DNA of 64,000 bases from Neoakkermansia glycaniphila (GCF_001683795.1 NZ_LIGX01000018.1:58977-122976), one strand, 5' to 3'; shown: positions 1-9,887, counted from the first letter of the stretch. Notes: generated by a model from the sequence alone, not told the origin. A program made the numbers and translations.

Positions 1-1
1 A

Positions 2-3000
2 CAGGCCTACCTCTCGGGCACCTTCGACAACAACTTCATCCTGAACAGCACCGGATGGAACGCCAGCGACGTAGCCAAAGCGGGAGCCCTTCGCGTTGAC
101 GGAGGCACCATCAACGGCAACATCACCATGATGAAATCCGTCTCCATCGGCGCCTACAACGGAGCCGCCACCATCAACGGCAACATCATCGGCACAGGTT
201 ACGACCTCACCAAGCTCTACGGCAACACGCTCACTCTGAACGCAGCATCCAACAACACATTCCGCAACCTCAACATCAACGGCGGCACACTTGCCATCTC
301 CGGATCGGCCACCTCCGCCACGGCAGGCACCGCCCTCGGCACGGGAACCGTCACCCTCATCAACGGCACCACGCTCAACCTGGCCTCATCCGCCGCAAGC
401 GCAGAATACACCTATGCCAACGGATTCGTCTTCAATGCCAACAGCAAACTCAACATCACGGGAGGAGCGCAGACACTGGCCGGAACCGTCAAAATCAACG
501 GAACCACCACCATCGACACCGGCGCCGGAACCGCACTCACCCTGTCCGGCCAGCTCTCCGGCACTGCCCAGCTCACCAAAAACGGCACAGGCACCCTCGT
601 CCTCTCCGGCAACAACACGGGCAAAACAGGCAACCTCCTCATCTCCGGCGGCACCTTGCGTGCCATAGGAACCAATGCACTGGGATCCATGAACACCACC
701 ATGGCATCCGGCACCGTGCTTGACCTCGGAGGCAGCGGCATCACCAACCTCGACATGCACGGAGCCACCCTCACCCTCTCCGGGCAAAACACCCTCCTGT
801 ACAACACCGCCTTCTCGGGAAGCACCTTCCTCATCGACAGCCTGGCATCCGTCAACCTCATCGCATCCGGCACCGTCACCATCGGCCTAAACCCCACAGC
901 TGGACTGGGCCTTGGCAGCTACACCCTCATCGACAGCACCCGGCCACTCGACCTCGGCTCCTTCACCCTATCCGGTGCCTCCGTACAATCCCGCACCAAA
1001 GTCGCACTCACCCTCGGAGGCACGAACAACAACCGGCTCATCCTCAACATCACCGGAGGACTGCCGGAAAACGTCGTCTGGAAAGGAACGGGCACCCTCG
1101 AAACCTCGGTAGCCAACACGGCCAACATCACCTCCTCCGACAACACATACTACAACTTCGACAACCTCACCCTTGCCGAACAATCCTCCGCAACCACAGC
1201 CAGCCACACCCTCACCCTCGGAGGCAGCGGCATAGCCCCCGCCTCCATCCTCGTCACCGGGCATGACAACTACACCGTCACCGGAGCAGCCATCACAGGC
1301 ACCGCCTCCCTCACCAAAGAAGGCAGCGGCACCCTCACACTGTCATCGGCAAACAGCTACACGGGAGGCACCGACATCCGCCAGGGCATCGTCAATGCAC
1401 AAACGGCTGGGGCCCTCGGCACGGGAGGCATCATCGTACGCACCGGAGGCACACTCAAAGCCACTGACGCCGCACTCTCCGGCAACAACCTCACCCTTGA
1501 AGGCGGCCGCACCGAAATAAGCGCAGCCGGAATCTCCAAAGCCGGACTCGTCACCATGAAAAACAACGGCACATGGCTCCTCACCGCAGCGGGCACCGCC
1601 ACAGGAACCATCGCCATCGCCGCCGGAGACACGGGCACCATCCACACCAACGGCAAAAACCTCACATGGAACGGCGACCTCTTCGGCGAAGGCACACTCA
1701 CCAAACAGGGGACAGGCAGCATGATCATCGGCAAAACGCAAAATACGGCATGGACGGGAACCATCGACGTCGCACAGGGCATCCTGCAACTCGGCATCGA
1801 CAAAAACACCGCCGTCTCCACACTCGGCCACGGGCGCATCAACATAGCATCCGGAGCCACCCTCGCCCTCAAATCGGGCACAGCCACCCACGCCACAGAC
1901 CTCTCCTTCGCCAACGGATCAACCTTGGCCGTCTATGACGGAGCCGGAGGCACCCTCGCCGCGCCGAGCTACAAACTCACGGGCGACATCACCCTCGGAG
2001 GAAAACTCAACATCGCCCTCACATGGGGAAAAATCACCGAACTCTCCGGCACCATCAGCGATGCGGCGGGAGCCACGGGCTCCATCTCCATCACCGGCAG
2101 CAGTGAAACACCTATCCTCCTCCTCTCCGGTGCCAACACCTTCACCGGAGGCGTCACCCTCAACTCAGCCGCCACCCAGCTCTGCATCACCAACCGCCAA
2201 TCCCTCGGCACGGGCGACTTCACCTTCACCCAAGGAACGCTCCGATGGAAAAACTACCAGGGAGGCACTGTCGGCGCCATCATCCTGAACGGCACAAACG
2301 GCACGCGCTCCTTCAACACGGATACAGCCACCATCACCATGGCCAACGCCATCACCGGAAACGGCAGCCTCACCAAAACAGGAGCAGGCCTCCTCCGCAT
2401 CGACGGCGCCTTCACCCACACCGGGGGCACCACCGTCTCGCAAGGCACGTTGGCCCTCCGCTTCAACGGAAACGCCGCCGACATCTCCGGCAACATCGCC
2501 ATCGCTCAAAATGCCGCCCTCTCCATCGAAACCACGGCCCGCCTCAACGGCAACATCGCCGGAAACGGAGAACTGCGAATCGAACAGGGAGCCATCGCCA
2601 TCGTCAACACCGCCAACACATTCACCGGAACCGTCAACACCATCGGCACCACCGTCCTCAACCACCAGCAGGGAGCCGCCAATGCCATCGTCTCGCTCAA
2701 CGGACAAGATGCGCAGCATAAAGCCTCCCTCATACTTGCCACCACCAACACCACGGTTGCCGGACTCTCCGGCAACAAACACAGCATCATCGATGCGGGC
2801 AACACCTCCGGTCAGCCCGTCGTCGTCCCGCCGCGCCGGCTCAACGTCGCATCGGCGGTCGACACCACCTTCAGCGGCACCGTCACAGGCAGCGTCTCCA
2901 TCGTCAAAACGGGAATCGGCACCCTCGCCATGAATGGGGCCTCCATCATCGGCAACATCACACTCGGCGATAGCCAAAGCACCCTCAGCCTCGCCAACAC

Positions 3001-3541
3001 CACACTGGAATACATTGGCACGGGCAACGATCCCAAACTATTCGTCTTACAGGGCAGCCTCACGCTGGACAACAGCAACAGCATCGACATCAGCCAGCTC
3101 GCATACCACTCATCCTACGTCACCTTCCTCACCGGAACGGACGCTACCGCAGGCACGGGCCTCGTCCTCACGAACGACATACGCGACCTCAGCATCCGCC
3201 TCAACATCGCCTACGGCGCCCTCGACACGGAAACACTGGCCGGAACCTCCTTCACCGTCAACGGCAACAACCTCCCCGCCTGGCTCGCCGGACTCGACAC
3301 CAACACCTACACCCTCCAATTCGAAAACATCGACGAAAACAACCAACTCGCCTACATCACCATCACAGGACAGGGAACGACCGCCTCCGCCACAGGCATA
3401 CAGGCCATATTCGCACCAAGGCTCGCCTCCATGGCCTACAACACGGCCAACGGCACCTCCAACATCCCAGAACCCGCCACCACAGCCCTCATCCTCCTCG
3501 GCGCAGCAGGACTCCTCGTCCGCCGCAGAAGAATAGCATAA
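2..3541 (+). CDS. Autotransporter-associated beta-strand repeat protein with PEP-CTERM tail, 5' truncated by window edge
   Basis: The reading frame is open from the first bases of the window, so the N-terminus, including any signal peptide, lies outside. About 1,180 residues are visible. They are rich in Gly, Thr, Asn and Ser and carry recurring units of the type LTKxGxGTLxLSG followed by a TGGT or TGT turn and a GTL strand, for example LTKNGTGTLVLSG and LTKEGSGTLTLSS. This is the passenger-associated beta-strand repeat seen in right-handed beta-helix surface proteins. The C-terminus has IPEP, a hydrophobic helix (TTALILLGAAGLLV) and RRRR, which is a PEP-CTERM sorting signal normally processed by an exosortase; no exosortase gene is in this window. 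There is no autotransporter barrel at the C-terminus, so display probably uses the PEP-CTERM route. A role in surface structure or adhesion is inferred only. A strong terminator follows. Confidence 0.9.
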   Translation, partial: QAYLSGTFDNNFILNSTGWNASDVAKAGALRVDGGTINGNITMMKSVSIGAYNGAATINGNIIGTGYDLTKLYGNTLTLNAASNNTFRNLNINGGTLAISGSATSATAGTALGTGTVTLINGTTLNLASSAASAEYTYANGFVFNANSKLNITGGAQTLAGTVKINGTTTIDTGAGTALTLSGQLSGTAQLTKNGTGTLVLSGNNTGKTGNLLISGGTLRAIGTNALGSMNTTMASGTVLDLGGSGITNLDMHGATLTLSGQNTLLYNTAFSGSTFLIDSLASVNLIASGTVTIGLNPTAGLGLGSYTLIDSTRPLDLGSFTLSGASVQSRTKVALTLGGTNNNRLILNITGGLPENVVWKGTGTLETSVANTANITSSDNTYYNFDNLTLAEQSSATTASHTLTLGGSGIAPASILVTGHDNYTVTGAAITGTASLTKEGSGTLTLSSANSYTGGTDIRQGIVNAQTAGALGTGGIIVRTGGTLKATDAALSGNNLTLEGGRTEISAAGISKAGLVTMKNNGTWLLTAAGTATGTIAIAAGDTGTIHTNGKNLTWNGDLFGEGTLTKQGTGSMIIGKTQNTAWTGTIDVAQGILQLGIDKNTAVSTLGHGRINIASGATLALKSGTATHATDLSFANGSTLAVYDGAGGTLAAPSYKLTGDITLGGKLNIALTWGKITELSGTISDAAGATGSISITGSSETPILLLSGANTFTGGVTLNSAATQLCITNRQSLGTGDFTFTQGTLRWKNYQGGTVGAIILNGTNGTRSFNTDTATITMANAITGNGSLTKTGAGLLRIDGAFTHTGGTTVSQGTLALRFNGNAADISGNIAIAQNAALSIETTARLNGNIAGNGELRIEQGAIAIVNTANTFTGTVNTIGTTVLNHQQGAANAIVSLNGQDAQHKASLILATTNTTVAGLSGNKHSIIDAGNTSGQPVVVPPRRLNVASAVDTTFSGTVTGSVSIVKTGIGTLAMNGASIIGNITLGDSQSTLSLANTTLEYIGTGNDPKLFVLQGSLTLDNSNSIDISQLAYHSSYVTFLTGTDATAGTGLVLTNDIRDLSIRLNIAYGALDTETLAGTSFTVNGNNLPAWLAGLDTNTYTLQFENIDENNQLAYITITGQGTTASATGIQAIFAPRLASMAYNTANGTSNIPEPATTALILLGAAGLLVRRRRIA

Positions 3542-3595
3542 AGCAACAGCGGACGAACCTCACCAGCCACTCACCGCAATCCGCAAACATCGAAA

Positions 3596-3627
3596 AAACC
3601 GGGAGCCTCACAACTCCCGGTTTCTTC
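3596..3627 (+). terminator. Rho-independent terminator of the beta-strand repeat gene
   Basis: A perfect 10-bp stem (AAACCGGGAG / CTCCCGGTTT) with an 8-nt loop starts 55 bases after the stop codon and runs into TTTCTTC. A run of A on the 5' side allows it to act on the minus strand too, where the convergent gene ends at 3684. Confidence 0.8.
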
Positions 3628-3683
3628 ATCGATAGCCCATTACATCCAACTCGCGCCAACACCGAGCAAAAACAGTCGCCAGC

Positions 3684-4712
3684 TCACTTCGACGGCACAA
3701 TCCTCAGTGACCGGGCAACATTCATCAGCCCCTCCGCCTCCTTACGGCTTGGAGCCATAATCGTCACATGAAGAAAAATCTCCTCACGCCCTCTCCGGGC
3801 GGCAGGCACAACAGCCTCCGCCATCCATCCCTCCTCCATCTCGAACAGCATCCACTCCGCCTCCGATCCGGCCAGAGCTGCCTTCTTCGTCTCCACGGCA
3901 TCATCCTTCTTCAAACCATACTCCGGGTACGACATCCCGGGATGATCGCCCAGAAACACACTCAGACCACCCCAATCGTCGCTTCCGGCACGGCGCATCT
4001 TCTCGAACACCGCAATATAAAAACCGTCTCCCTCCTGCATATGGTATACATACCCCTTCGGCACATCGACTGCATACCGCTTCCCCTCCTCGTATGACGG
4101 CAAGGACTGCACCCGCGCGTCGAGCGGCAACACGCCGCCACCTGGCGTCAGAGACATCACCACCTCCTCGGCCATCTTCATGCAAGCGGCATGATTCGTG
4201 GCGAACTCCTCATCGAACAACAGCTGCACCCTCTGCAAACTGCCGTCCTTCTGGCGCACATTAGCCACCGCATATAGATAACCGCTCGAACCGTCGAAAT
4301 CCGGCTTTTCCTTGCGCAAGGCATACGTCACATCCTCACCCGCCTTGCCCAACCGATAGACCTCGCCCCTATCATTCAGACTCTTCATCGCCTTCAACTC
4401 TGCCTCCGGATAACCATCCTGCGCATAGGAAAACAACTCCCGGGCAAAAAACACCATCCTCTTCCCATCCCGATCAAGTACCATCCTCGCCTCGGAAGCG
4501 CCGCTGGCCTCCGGCTCCATCAACCCTCTTTGGCGGCCCTCTATCCGGCATCCCTGCGGCAAACGAACTTTCAAACGGCCGTTCAACAGAACAAACTCCT
4601 TGGAAGCCTCGCCGCCCCCCTTCATTTTCACCTGAATATCTTCAGCGTGAGCAACAAACAACGGAGCCACCGCAACGGCTAACAACAGAGTAGAATGGGT
4701 CAAAAAAGACAT
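3684..4712 (-). CDS. Exported protein of unknown function
   Basis: 342 residues beginning with a typical signal peptide (hydrophobic core LLLAVAVAPLFVAHA, cleavage likely after AHA). The mature part is a mixed alpha/beta soluble protein with no motif I recognise. It contains several internal Met residues, a VVMSLTPGGG segment near the middle and a C-terminal half rich in acidic and aromatic residues. It is convergent with the repeat protein and lies 57 bases downstream of another exported protein on the same strand, so the two may be co-transcribed. Periplasmic location is inferred from the signal peptide. No function is proposed. Confidence 0.75.
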   Translation of the reverse strand: MSFLTHSTLLLAVAVAPLFVAHAEDIQVKMKGGGEASKEFVLLNGRLKVRLPQGCRIEGRQRGLMEPEASGASEARMVLDRDGKRMVFFARELFSYAQDGYPEAELKAMKSLNDRGEVYRLGKAGEDVTYALRKEKPDFDGSSGYLYAVANVRQKDGSLQRVQLLFDEEFATNHAACMKMAEEVVMSLTPGGGVLPLDARVQSLPSYEEGKRYAVDVPKGYVYHMQEGDGFYIAVFEKMRRAGSDDWGGLSVFLGDHPGMSYPEYGLKKDDAVETKKAALAGSEAEWMLFEMEEGWMAEAVVPAARRGREEIFLHVTIMAPSRKEAEGLMNVARSLRIVPSK

Positions 4713-4769
4713 AGCCGATGCTACCCCCGCACAGCGCCCGCGTCAAGCCACCATACCGGAAAATCCGGT

Positions 4770-5498
4770 CTATTGCAAACAACCGGGATTGAAAAGGTAA
4801 TAAACCCCGCCCCATACAGGACTCGTCACAGCCAGAACCATCGTCACGGGCACATCGACACATACGATCGCTACCCCCTGGGTCGCACGCACCAGCAAAC
4901 TTGCCTGTCCATTCACCGAATAAGTGGATGTCCTGCCTGTCATCAGGCGTTCCAGATACACATTCGACTCGTACGACTCGGGCGGATCGGCAAACAGCAT
5001 TCTTCCCTTCTTACCTATTTTCCCATAAATCCTCGCTTCCTTCGGATCAAACGAAGACGCCGACAACACCAGCCACTCCGTTCCTCTTCTTTCATCGGCC
5101 TCCGATGCGCGGCAACGTTCCGACAAACGATCAGCCACCCATCGGCTGACCTCCACATAAGCCGTTTCTACCGGGCGCTCATGATCACGCGTATAAGTCA
5201 CAGGCTGTGAAGTACCGAACGAAGCCGTACCCCACCAATGGGGACTGCGATCATATGGCAACATTTCCACCTGCACATAAAAATGATCCTTCCCATCCTT
5301 CTCACGCTTTACATACACCGCATCTCCAACAGCAGCACCTCTCACGGAATGAGTCACTCCGCATTCACCTATCTTCTCCCCAGTTCTCAAAAATGGAAAA
5401 CAGGAACAAAGGCAGCAGCACATAACCAGTACAACCACACCAAAACGGCACATGCGGCAAAACCGCCGCACATCATTTATAAGAGAAAACGTCATCAT
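4770..5498 (-). CDS. Putative lipoprotein of unknown function
   Basis: 242 residues. After a short charged start there is a hydrophobic stretch (VVVLVMCCCLCSC) in which one of the Cys residues probably forms a lipobox, suggesting a lipid-anchored envelope protein. The middle contains YTRDHERPVETAYVEVSRWV and a segment on energy of folding that I cannot assign. The C-terminus has a hydrophobic stretch (VPVTMVLAVTSPVWGGVYYLF) reminiscent of small YceK-type lipoproteins that end in a similar hydrophobic region before a short tail; this resemblance is weak. It precedes the exported protein at 3684 on the same strand. Two in-frame Met codons at the start leave the exact N-terminus uncertain. Confidence 0.65.
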   Translation of the reverse strand: MMTFSLINDVRRFCRMCRFGVVVLVMCCCLCSCFPFLRTGEKIGECGVTHSVRGAAVGDAVYVKREKDGKDHFYVQVEMLPYDRSPHWWGTASFGTSQPVTYTRDHERPVETAYVEVSRWVADRLSERCRASEADERRGTEWLVLSASSFDPKEARIYGKIGKKGRMLFADPPESYESNVYLERLMTGRTSTYSVNGQASLLVRATQGVAIVCVDVPVTMVLAVTSPVWGGVYYLFNPGCLQ

Positions 5499-5731
5499 AA
5501 GGGATGTTCTAGGCTATACGACCACCACCACCCAGTCAAGCCTAACCAAAACGAACATCTGCGTCATCCCTCATCAGCCACACTCCTACCCTGCCCAAAA
5601 CATCGGCCACACCCTTTGCTCACTGTTCCCTCCGTCGTATCGACTCTCCCCGCACCACTAACGGACATGTCCGACGAAAACATGAAAACAAACAGGGACA
5701 GAACAACCAGAAACAGCCGCAATACAACCAA

Positions 5732-5989
5732 TCACCTCCCCTCCTCCAACTCGGCTTTTCGGTCGAGAATACGCCGCAACACAGCATCCCGATCCTCCTC
5801 CGGAATCTCGACCCTGTGACCTCGATAATCACTGGTCATTGCAGCCAGCGCCCCTCCGATATGGTGTGTATCGAAAATGGGCAGCTTCCATGTCGACGGC
5901 TTCTCGGCATCGGGCACATAGGCGAAATCCTCGGCTGCATGTTCCACGCCGTCCACATCCTTTGTCTTGATTGCATCGTCATCACTCAT
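5732..5989 (-). CDS. Small DUF6582-like acidic protein
   Basis: 85 residues, strongly acidic. The central part reads FAYVPDAEKPSTWKLPIFD followed by a helix GGALAAMTS, the pattern I associate with DUF6582-type proteins found in phages and bacteria, where the phrase on lysine-proline-serine-threonine-tryptophan-lysine is typical. The second half looks like a helix ending in DRKAELEEGR. It has a good promoter of its own 28 bases upstream and no co-directional partner nearby, apart from the lipoprotein 234 bases downstream. Function is unknown. Confidence 0.7.
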   Translation of the reverse strand: MSDDDAIKTKDVDGVEHAAEDFAYVPDAEKPSTWKLPIFDTHHIGGALAAMTSDYRGHRVEIPEEDRDAVLRRILDRKAELEEGR

Positions 5990-6016
5990 AGCGTTTTCTG
6001 ATAGAACCTTGCTGCC

Positions 6017-6045
6017 AGTTTAAAAACGACGCATATCTTTGTCAA
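6017..6045 (-). promoter_or_regulatory. Sigma70-type promoter for the DUF6582-like gene
   Basis: On the minus strand TTGACA (6040-6045) and TAAACT (6017-6022) are separated by exactly 17 bases and lie just upstream of the start codon at 5989. Confidence 0.6.
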
Positions 6046-6163
6046 CAAGCATCGTTAACAATTAGCACCCTGGAAACGAACCGCGACAATCGTCAGACAA
6101 ATCCTAATCCACACCACAAAAAAACCTCGAACACACAGCATGCTCAAGGTTGATCAAAAATAA

Positions 6164-6238
6164 TGGTACACGGAGAGGGATTCGAACCCCCGACCAACTG
6201 CGTGTAAAACAGCCGCTCTACCACTGAGCTATCCGTGC
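6164..6238 (-). tRNA. tRNA-Val (anticodon TAC)
   Basis: 75 nt with an encoded CCA end. The acceptor stem is GCACGGA with TCCGTGT (G1 pairs with U72), the D arm is GCTC-AGTGGTA-GAGC, the anticodon stem GCTGT/GCAGT encloses the loop TTTACAC, and the T arm carries TTCGAAT. The anticodon TAC reads GUA (valine). Confidence 0.95.
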
Positions 6239-6339
6239 ACAAACGGGTTACGGCACTACATTAGCACCTTTTACCGCGAAATCAAGCGCAAATTTCCGAA
6301 AAACGCCTGCATGCAGAAAGTTCATGCAAGCGAATTCCG

Positions 6340-7461
6340 TCAATAGCCGTATCCCGCTACATCCCTGCCGGATGCAATATCCAGCAGAGAAGCCAGCCTG
6401 TACACCGCCGGACGCCGCCCGCTCGCTTCATACCGAAGCTCCACGATCCCGGCCTGCACCACCTTGTTCAACAGGCTGCGGGCCGTCGTCGTCGGACATT
6501 CTTTCAACCGTTCGACCATCTTCGGAATCGTGAACGTAGGCATGGTAAAGATGGCATCCTGCACCTTCTGAGCATGTTCCGAATGCGTCGCGTGGCGGAA
6601 TTGCTCTTTCAAGTCTTCATACAATCGAATGATTGCAGCCGAGCGGCGCACGTTTTCCTTGGCCTGCGAATCGATTGCTCTCAGGAAGAACTGAATCCAC
6701 GCCTCCCATTCGTCATATTCATGTACGCCATGCAGCCGGGCATAGTATTCGTCCCTGTGCGCTTCCAGATACGCACTCAGGTAAAACATGGGCCTGTGCA
6801 GCACTCCCTTGACATACAGGAAAAGAGGGATCATCAAGCGGCCGATGCGGCCGTTGCCGTCGAGAAACGGATGAATGATCTCGAACTGGGCATGCATGAT
6901 CGCACTCTGCACCAGAGGATCCACATGATCCGTCTGCAAATACCGCATCCAACCGTCCAGGCACGCTTCCACAATCAAAGGAGAAGGCGGAACAAAAGTC
7001 GCATTTTCCATCGAGGCTCCCGGCCTGCCGATCCAATTCTGTTCCTGCCGGAATTCGCCGGGCGTTTTCGTGCTGCCGCGCACGCCGTCCAGCAGCAGCC
7101 GATGGCATTCCTTAATGAGACCGAGCGAGAACGGCCTGTCGCCAATGCTCGCCGATGCGTATTCCAAAGCTTTGCGGTAATTCTCGATTTCCACGATATC
7201 GGCTTCCTTGCCGCCGCCAAGATTGACGCCGGCTTCACAGGCATACACATCATCGACCGTGGCCAAAGTCCCTTCGATCATCGAAGATTGCGTCGCTTCT
7301 TCCGTGATGAACGGAGAGAGCAATACATCCGGATTGATGATGGTGTGAATCATGCCGTCATAGCGCGACAGAGATCTGTTCGCTTCGCCGAGTATCTGAA
7401 CAAAGCGATTAATGTCCAGAGTATGCGGCGGCAATTCCACGGGAATGAAGGGAGTTTTCAT
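6340..7461 (-). CDS. Fic/DOC family protein (AMPylase type, class II) with C-terminal winged helix
   Basis: 373 residues. The Fic active-site motif HPFLDGNGRIGRL is intact, with catalytic His and the phosphate-binding GNGR loop. About 160 residues earlier SSMIEG matches the inhibitory helix motif S/T-x-x-x-E-G, so this is a self-inhibited class II Fic protein. The N-terminal FIPVELPP motif is typical of the long bacterial Fic proteins, and the C-terminal 70 residues look like a winged helix, often used for DNA binding. Such enzymes transfer AMP from ATP to a hydroxyl side chain of a target protein. No antitoxin-like gene is adjacent, in keeping with an internal inhibitory motif. I start at the ATG before KTPFIPVELP; a GTG at 7500 would add 13 residues. 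Confidence 0.9.
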   Translation of the reverse strand: MKTPFIPVELPPHTLDINRFVQILGEANRSLSRYDGMIHTIINPDVLLSPFITEEATQSSMIEGTLATVDDVYACEAGVNLGGGKEADIVEIENYRKALEYASASIGDRPFSLGLIKECHRLLLDGVRGSTKTPGEFRQEQNWIGRPGASMENATFVPPSPLIVEACLDGWMRYLQTDHVDPLVQSAIMHAQFEIIHPFLDGNGRIGRLMIPLFLYVKGVLHRPMFYLSAYLEAHRDEYYARLHGVHEYDEWEAWIQFFLRAIDSQAKENVRRSAAIIRLYEDLKEQFRHATHSEHAQKVQDAIFTMPTFTIPKMVERLKECPTTTARSLLNKVVQAGIVELRYEASGRRPAVYRLASLLDIASGRDVAGYGY

Positions 7462-7578
7462 GCGTATTATTTTATTCAATGAAGAATCATTCGTCAACAC
7501 CGAATTCTCATTTATTGATACCGAAATACAATTTTAACATCAGCAATCAACTTTCTAAACATTAAAATACATATATAG

Positions 7579-7800
7579 TATCAACAAAACCTCTTCTTGT
7601 TATTCTCCCATCATCAACCATATTTGTTGACATCCAAACCACCTTTCAGCATCAACAAAACACATTCTTCCTATTCGAATCACATCAAATCACCTTGATG
7701 ATATCCGATGGAACTTTTAATATCAACAAATATTCTTGTTACTATCCCGGCATCACCTATTCCTCTTGTTGACATCAAAAATCATTTTCGCCATCAACAA
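7579..7800. repeat. Diverged tandem array with an exact 71-bp period
   Basis: This fills most of the 394-bp gap between the Fic gene and trpA. The motif T/CATCAACAA starts at 7579, 7650, 7721 and 7792, that is every 71 bases. Each unit then shows a TTCTTGTTA-like block about 12 bases in, and a TTGTTGACATC or TTGATGATATC block about 25 bases before the next unit. The blocks TTGTTGA and TCAACAA are inverse complements, so each junction can form a hairpin. A weaker copy of the junction occurs at about 7516-7545. Units are only about 60 percent alike by eye. The array is AT-rich compared with its flanks. Confidence 0.75.
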
Positions 7801-7833
7801 AAAGCCTCTCCTTCTTACAAAAAGGAGAGGCTT
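7799..7833 (-). terminator. Rho-independent terminator of the trp operon
   Basis: A perfect 10-bp stem (AAGCCTCTCC / GGAGAGGCTT) with a 12-nt loop, followed on the minus strand by a run of five T. It lies 23 bases after the trpA stop codon and abuts the 71-bp repeat array. Confidence 0.9.
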
Positions 7834-7855
7834 CCGGGAAAACTTCCGGCCCGAA

Positions 7856-8626
7856 TCAAGCCTTCCACGGAGCAAAAAACTCCGCCACGGGCAGCCCGTC
7901 GGCAATATGCTTCAACAGAGCCGAACCGAACACGGCAGCATCGGGACGAGCATCCGGCGGCAGCACATCGAGCTGCGAAGGATGCTTGAGACCGAAGCCC
8001 AGAGCCAGCGGCAAAGTGAAAGCCTGCCGGGCATTCCGGACCGTATCCGCCACATGATCGATAGCATTGTTCGTGCCGCCCGTCGTGCCCAGCGTGGACA
8101 CAATATACACGAATCCTTCCGCCCCTGCGGCATAGGATTGCATGCGCTCCAAAGAGGTATTAAGGCCGACAAGAGTCACAATGGAGATCCCGTGCGGCTT
8201 CACGGCGGCGCGGAACTCCCCAGCTTCCTCCAGCGGCATATCCGGCACGATGAAACCGCACACTCCCGCTTCGGCGGCATCCTTCGCCAGACGCTCATAA
8301 CCGTACTGCATGAATGGATTGACATACCCCATCAGCACCAGCCGGGCGCGATACTGCCCCTTCCGGGCCAGCAGCCCGTCGATAATCCACTTCAGCGAAA
8401 CGCCTTGCGCAAGAGCCTCCCGGCTCGCTTCCTCGATCACGGGGCCATCCGCCACGGGGTCTGAAAACGGCACGCCGATCTCGATCACATCCGCACCTGC
8501 CGCATCGATCTCCGCCAAAACATCCCAGAACCTCTCAGGTGAAGGAAATCCGGCAGTCAGGAAGGGAATCAGGGCCAGCCGCCCTTCTTCGCGGGCGGCG
8601 GCGATTGTTTCTTGTAAACTCATCAT
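7856..8626 (-). CDS. trpA: Tryptophan synthase alpha subunit
   Basis: 256 residues. TrpA cleaves indole-3-glycerol phosphate to indole and glyceraldehyde 3-phosphate and channels indole to TrpB. The family signature with the catalytic Glu and Asp is seen in DVIEIGVPFSDPVADGP, and the phosphate-binding region in the C-terminal third (GFGLKHPSQL) is intact. Length is slightly under the usual 265. I start at the first Met of MMSLQETI, just 40 bases after trpB stops; a frame extending to 8722 would overlap trpB and has no conserved sequence. Last gene of the operon; the terminator follows directly. Confidence 0.97.
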   Translation of the reverse strand: MMSLQETIAAAREEGRLALIPFLTAGFPSPERFWDVLAEIDAAGADVIEIGVPFSDPVADGPVIEEASREALAQGVSLKWIIDGLLARKGQYRARLVLMGYVNPFMQYGYERLAKDAAEAGVCGFIVPDMPLEEAGEFRAAVKPHGISIVTLVGLNTSLERMQSYAAGAEGFVYIVSTLGTTGGTNNAIDHVADTVRNARQAFTLPLALGFGLKHPSQLDVLPPDARPDAAVFGSALLKHIADGLPVAEFFAPWKA

Positions 8627-8666
8627 GGAATGAATAATTGATTGGTTGGAAAAACGGATGGAAAGT

Positions 8667-9872
8667 TCATTTGCCCTCCATGGCGGCATACTTCGAAATG
8701 ATGCCGAGATCCTTGTCGCCACGGCCGGAAAGATTCACCAGCACATTGCTACCCGCCGGCACCTCCGCCGCATGCTCGAACACCCACGCGACTGCGTGCG
8801 ACGATTCCAGCGCCGGGAGAATACCCTCCGAACGCGTCAGGCGGTGAAAGGCGCGCAACGCCTGCAAATCGTACACCACATCGTAGCGCACGCGGCCTAT
8901 CGCGGCAAGATGCGCATGCTCCGGCCCCACGCCGGGATAATCCAGCCCGGCGGAAATGGAAGACGACTCCATGATCTGCCCATCCGCATCCTGCAGCAGC
9001 ATCGTCCGCTGCCCATGCAGCACCCCGGGAGAACCGAGATTGATCGGCGCGGAATTCAGGCAACCCGGTTCCCCAGTACCTCCGGCCTCCACACCGATCA
9101 GCTTCACCTCCTCGTCGCCGACAAAGGGATGCAGCATACCGATAGCATTGGAGCCTCCGCCCACAGCGGCCACCACATAATCCGGCAGCTTACCGACGCG
9201 GGCAAGCATCTGAGCGCGGGCCTCGCGGCCGATCACACTCTGCAGCTCGCGCACAAGGGACGGGAACGGATGCGGCCCCGCCGCCGTACCGAAACAATAC
9301 AGCGTATCATCCTGATGGGCGATCCAGTAGCGCAAAGCCTCGTTGATCGCATCCTTCAGCGTCCGGGAACCGCTCTCCACAGCCACCACCTCCGCACCCA
9401 GCAGATTCATACGCATCACATTAGGCGCCTGCCGCTCCACATCCTCCGCACCCATGAAAATCGTGCAGCGCATCCCGAAACGAGCCGCAGCCGTCGCCGT
9501 CGCCACGCCGTGCTGGCCTGCACCCGTCTCGGCCACAAGGTGGGTCTTGCCCATCATCTTCGCCAGCAGAGCCTGCCCGAGGGCATTATTGATCTTGTGC
9601 GCTCCGGTATGCAGCAAATCCTCACGCTTGAGCCACAGCTGGAACCCCAACTCGGCGGAAAGATTCGGACAATAGGTCAGCGGAGTCTCGCGCCCAGCGT
9701 AATTCTCCAGCAGATCACGCAAAGACTCGGTATAAACGGCGCCGGGCATGATATCGGCAATGGCCTGTTCCAGCTCGCGCAAGGGGGGAACCAGCAGCTC
9801 GGGCACATACATGCCGCCGAACTCGCCAAAATACCCCTCGCGGGAAGCATCGGATAATGGTGTATTGGTCAT
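8667..9872 (-). CDS. trpB: Tryptophan synthase beta subunit
   Basis: 401 residues, normal TrpB length. It condenses indole with serine using pyridoxal phosphate. The PLP lysine sits in [18 protein letters not shown], and the glycine loop for PLP phosphate is [13 protein letters not shown]. The N-terminus [15 protein letters not shown] is characteristic of the TrpB1 type that pairs with TrpA. It is 15 bases downstream of trpF and belongs to the same transcript. Confidence 0.98.
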   Translation of the reverse strand: MTNTPLSDASREGYFGEFGGMYVPELLVPPLRELEQAIADIMPGAVYTESLRDLLENYAGRETPLTYCPNLSAELGFQLWLKREDLLHTGAHKINNALGQALLAKMMGKTHLVAETGAGQHGVATATAAARFGMRCTIFMGAEDVERQAPNVMRMNLLGAEVVAVESGSRTLKDAINEALRYWIAHQDDTLYCFGTAAGPHPFPSLVRELQSVIGREARAQMLARVGKLPDYVVAAVGGGSNAIGMLHPFVGDEEVKLIGVEAGGTGEPGCLNSAPINLGSPGVLHGQRTMLLQDADGQIMESSSISAGLDYPGVGPEHAHLAAIGRVRYDVVYDLQALRAFHRLTRSEGILPALESSHAVAWVFEHAAEVPAGSNVLVNLSGRGDKDLGIISKYAAMEGK

Positions 9873-9887
9873 ATGAATAATAAAATT

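Noticed and set aside
5620..5832. Cys/Phe-rich 70-codon frame overlapping the DUF6582-like gene
   Set aside because: It overlaps a better gene in another frame and has no start signal; the hydrophobic run is probably chance.
6164..7500. tRNA-Val or tRNA-Arg as integration site of the phage-like module
   Set aside because: No copy of either tRNA 3' end was seen at the other side of the module, and neither tRNA borders it.
7579..7800. CRISPR array, because about 36-bp repeats seem to alternate with about 35-bp spacers at a fixed period and have inverted ends
   Set aside because: The repeats differ from each other at about a third of positions, and the putative spacers also resemble one another (TTCTTGTTA-type block), so the whole 71-bp unit is the repeat. 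No cas gene is present.
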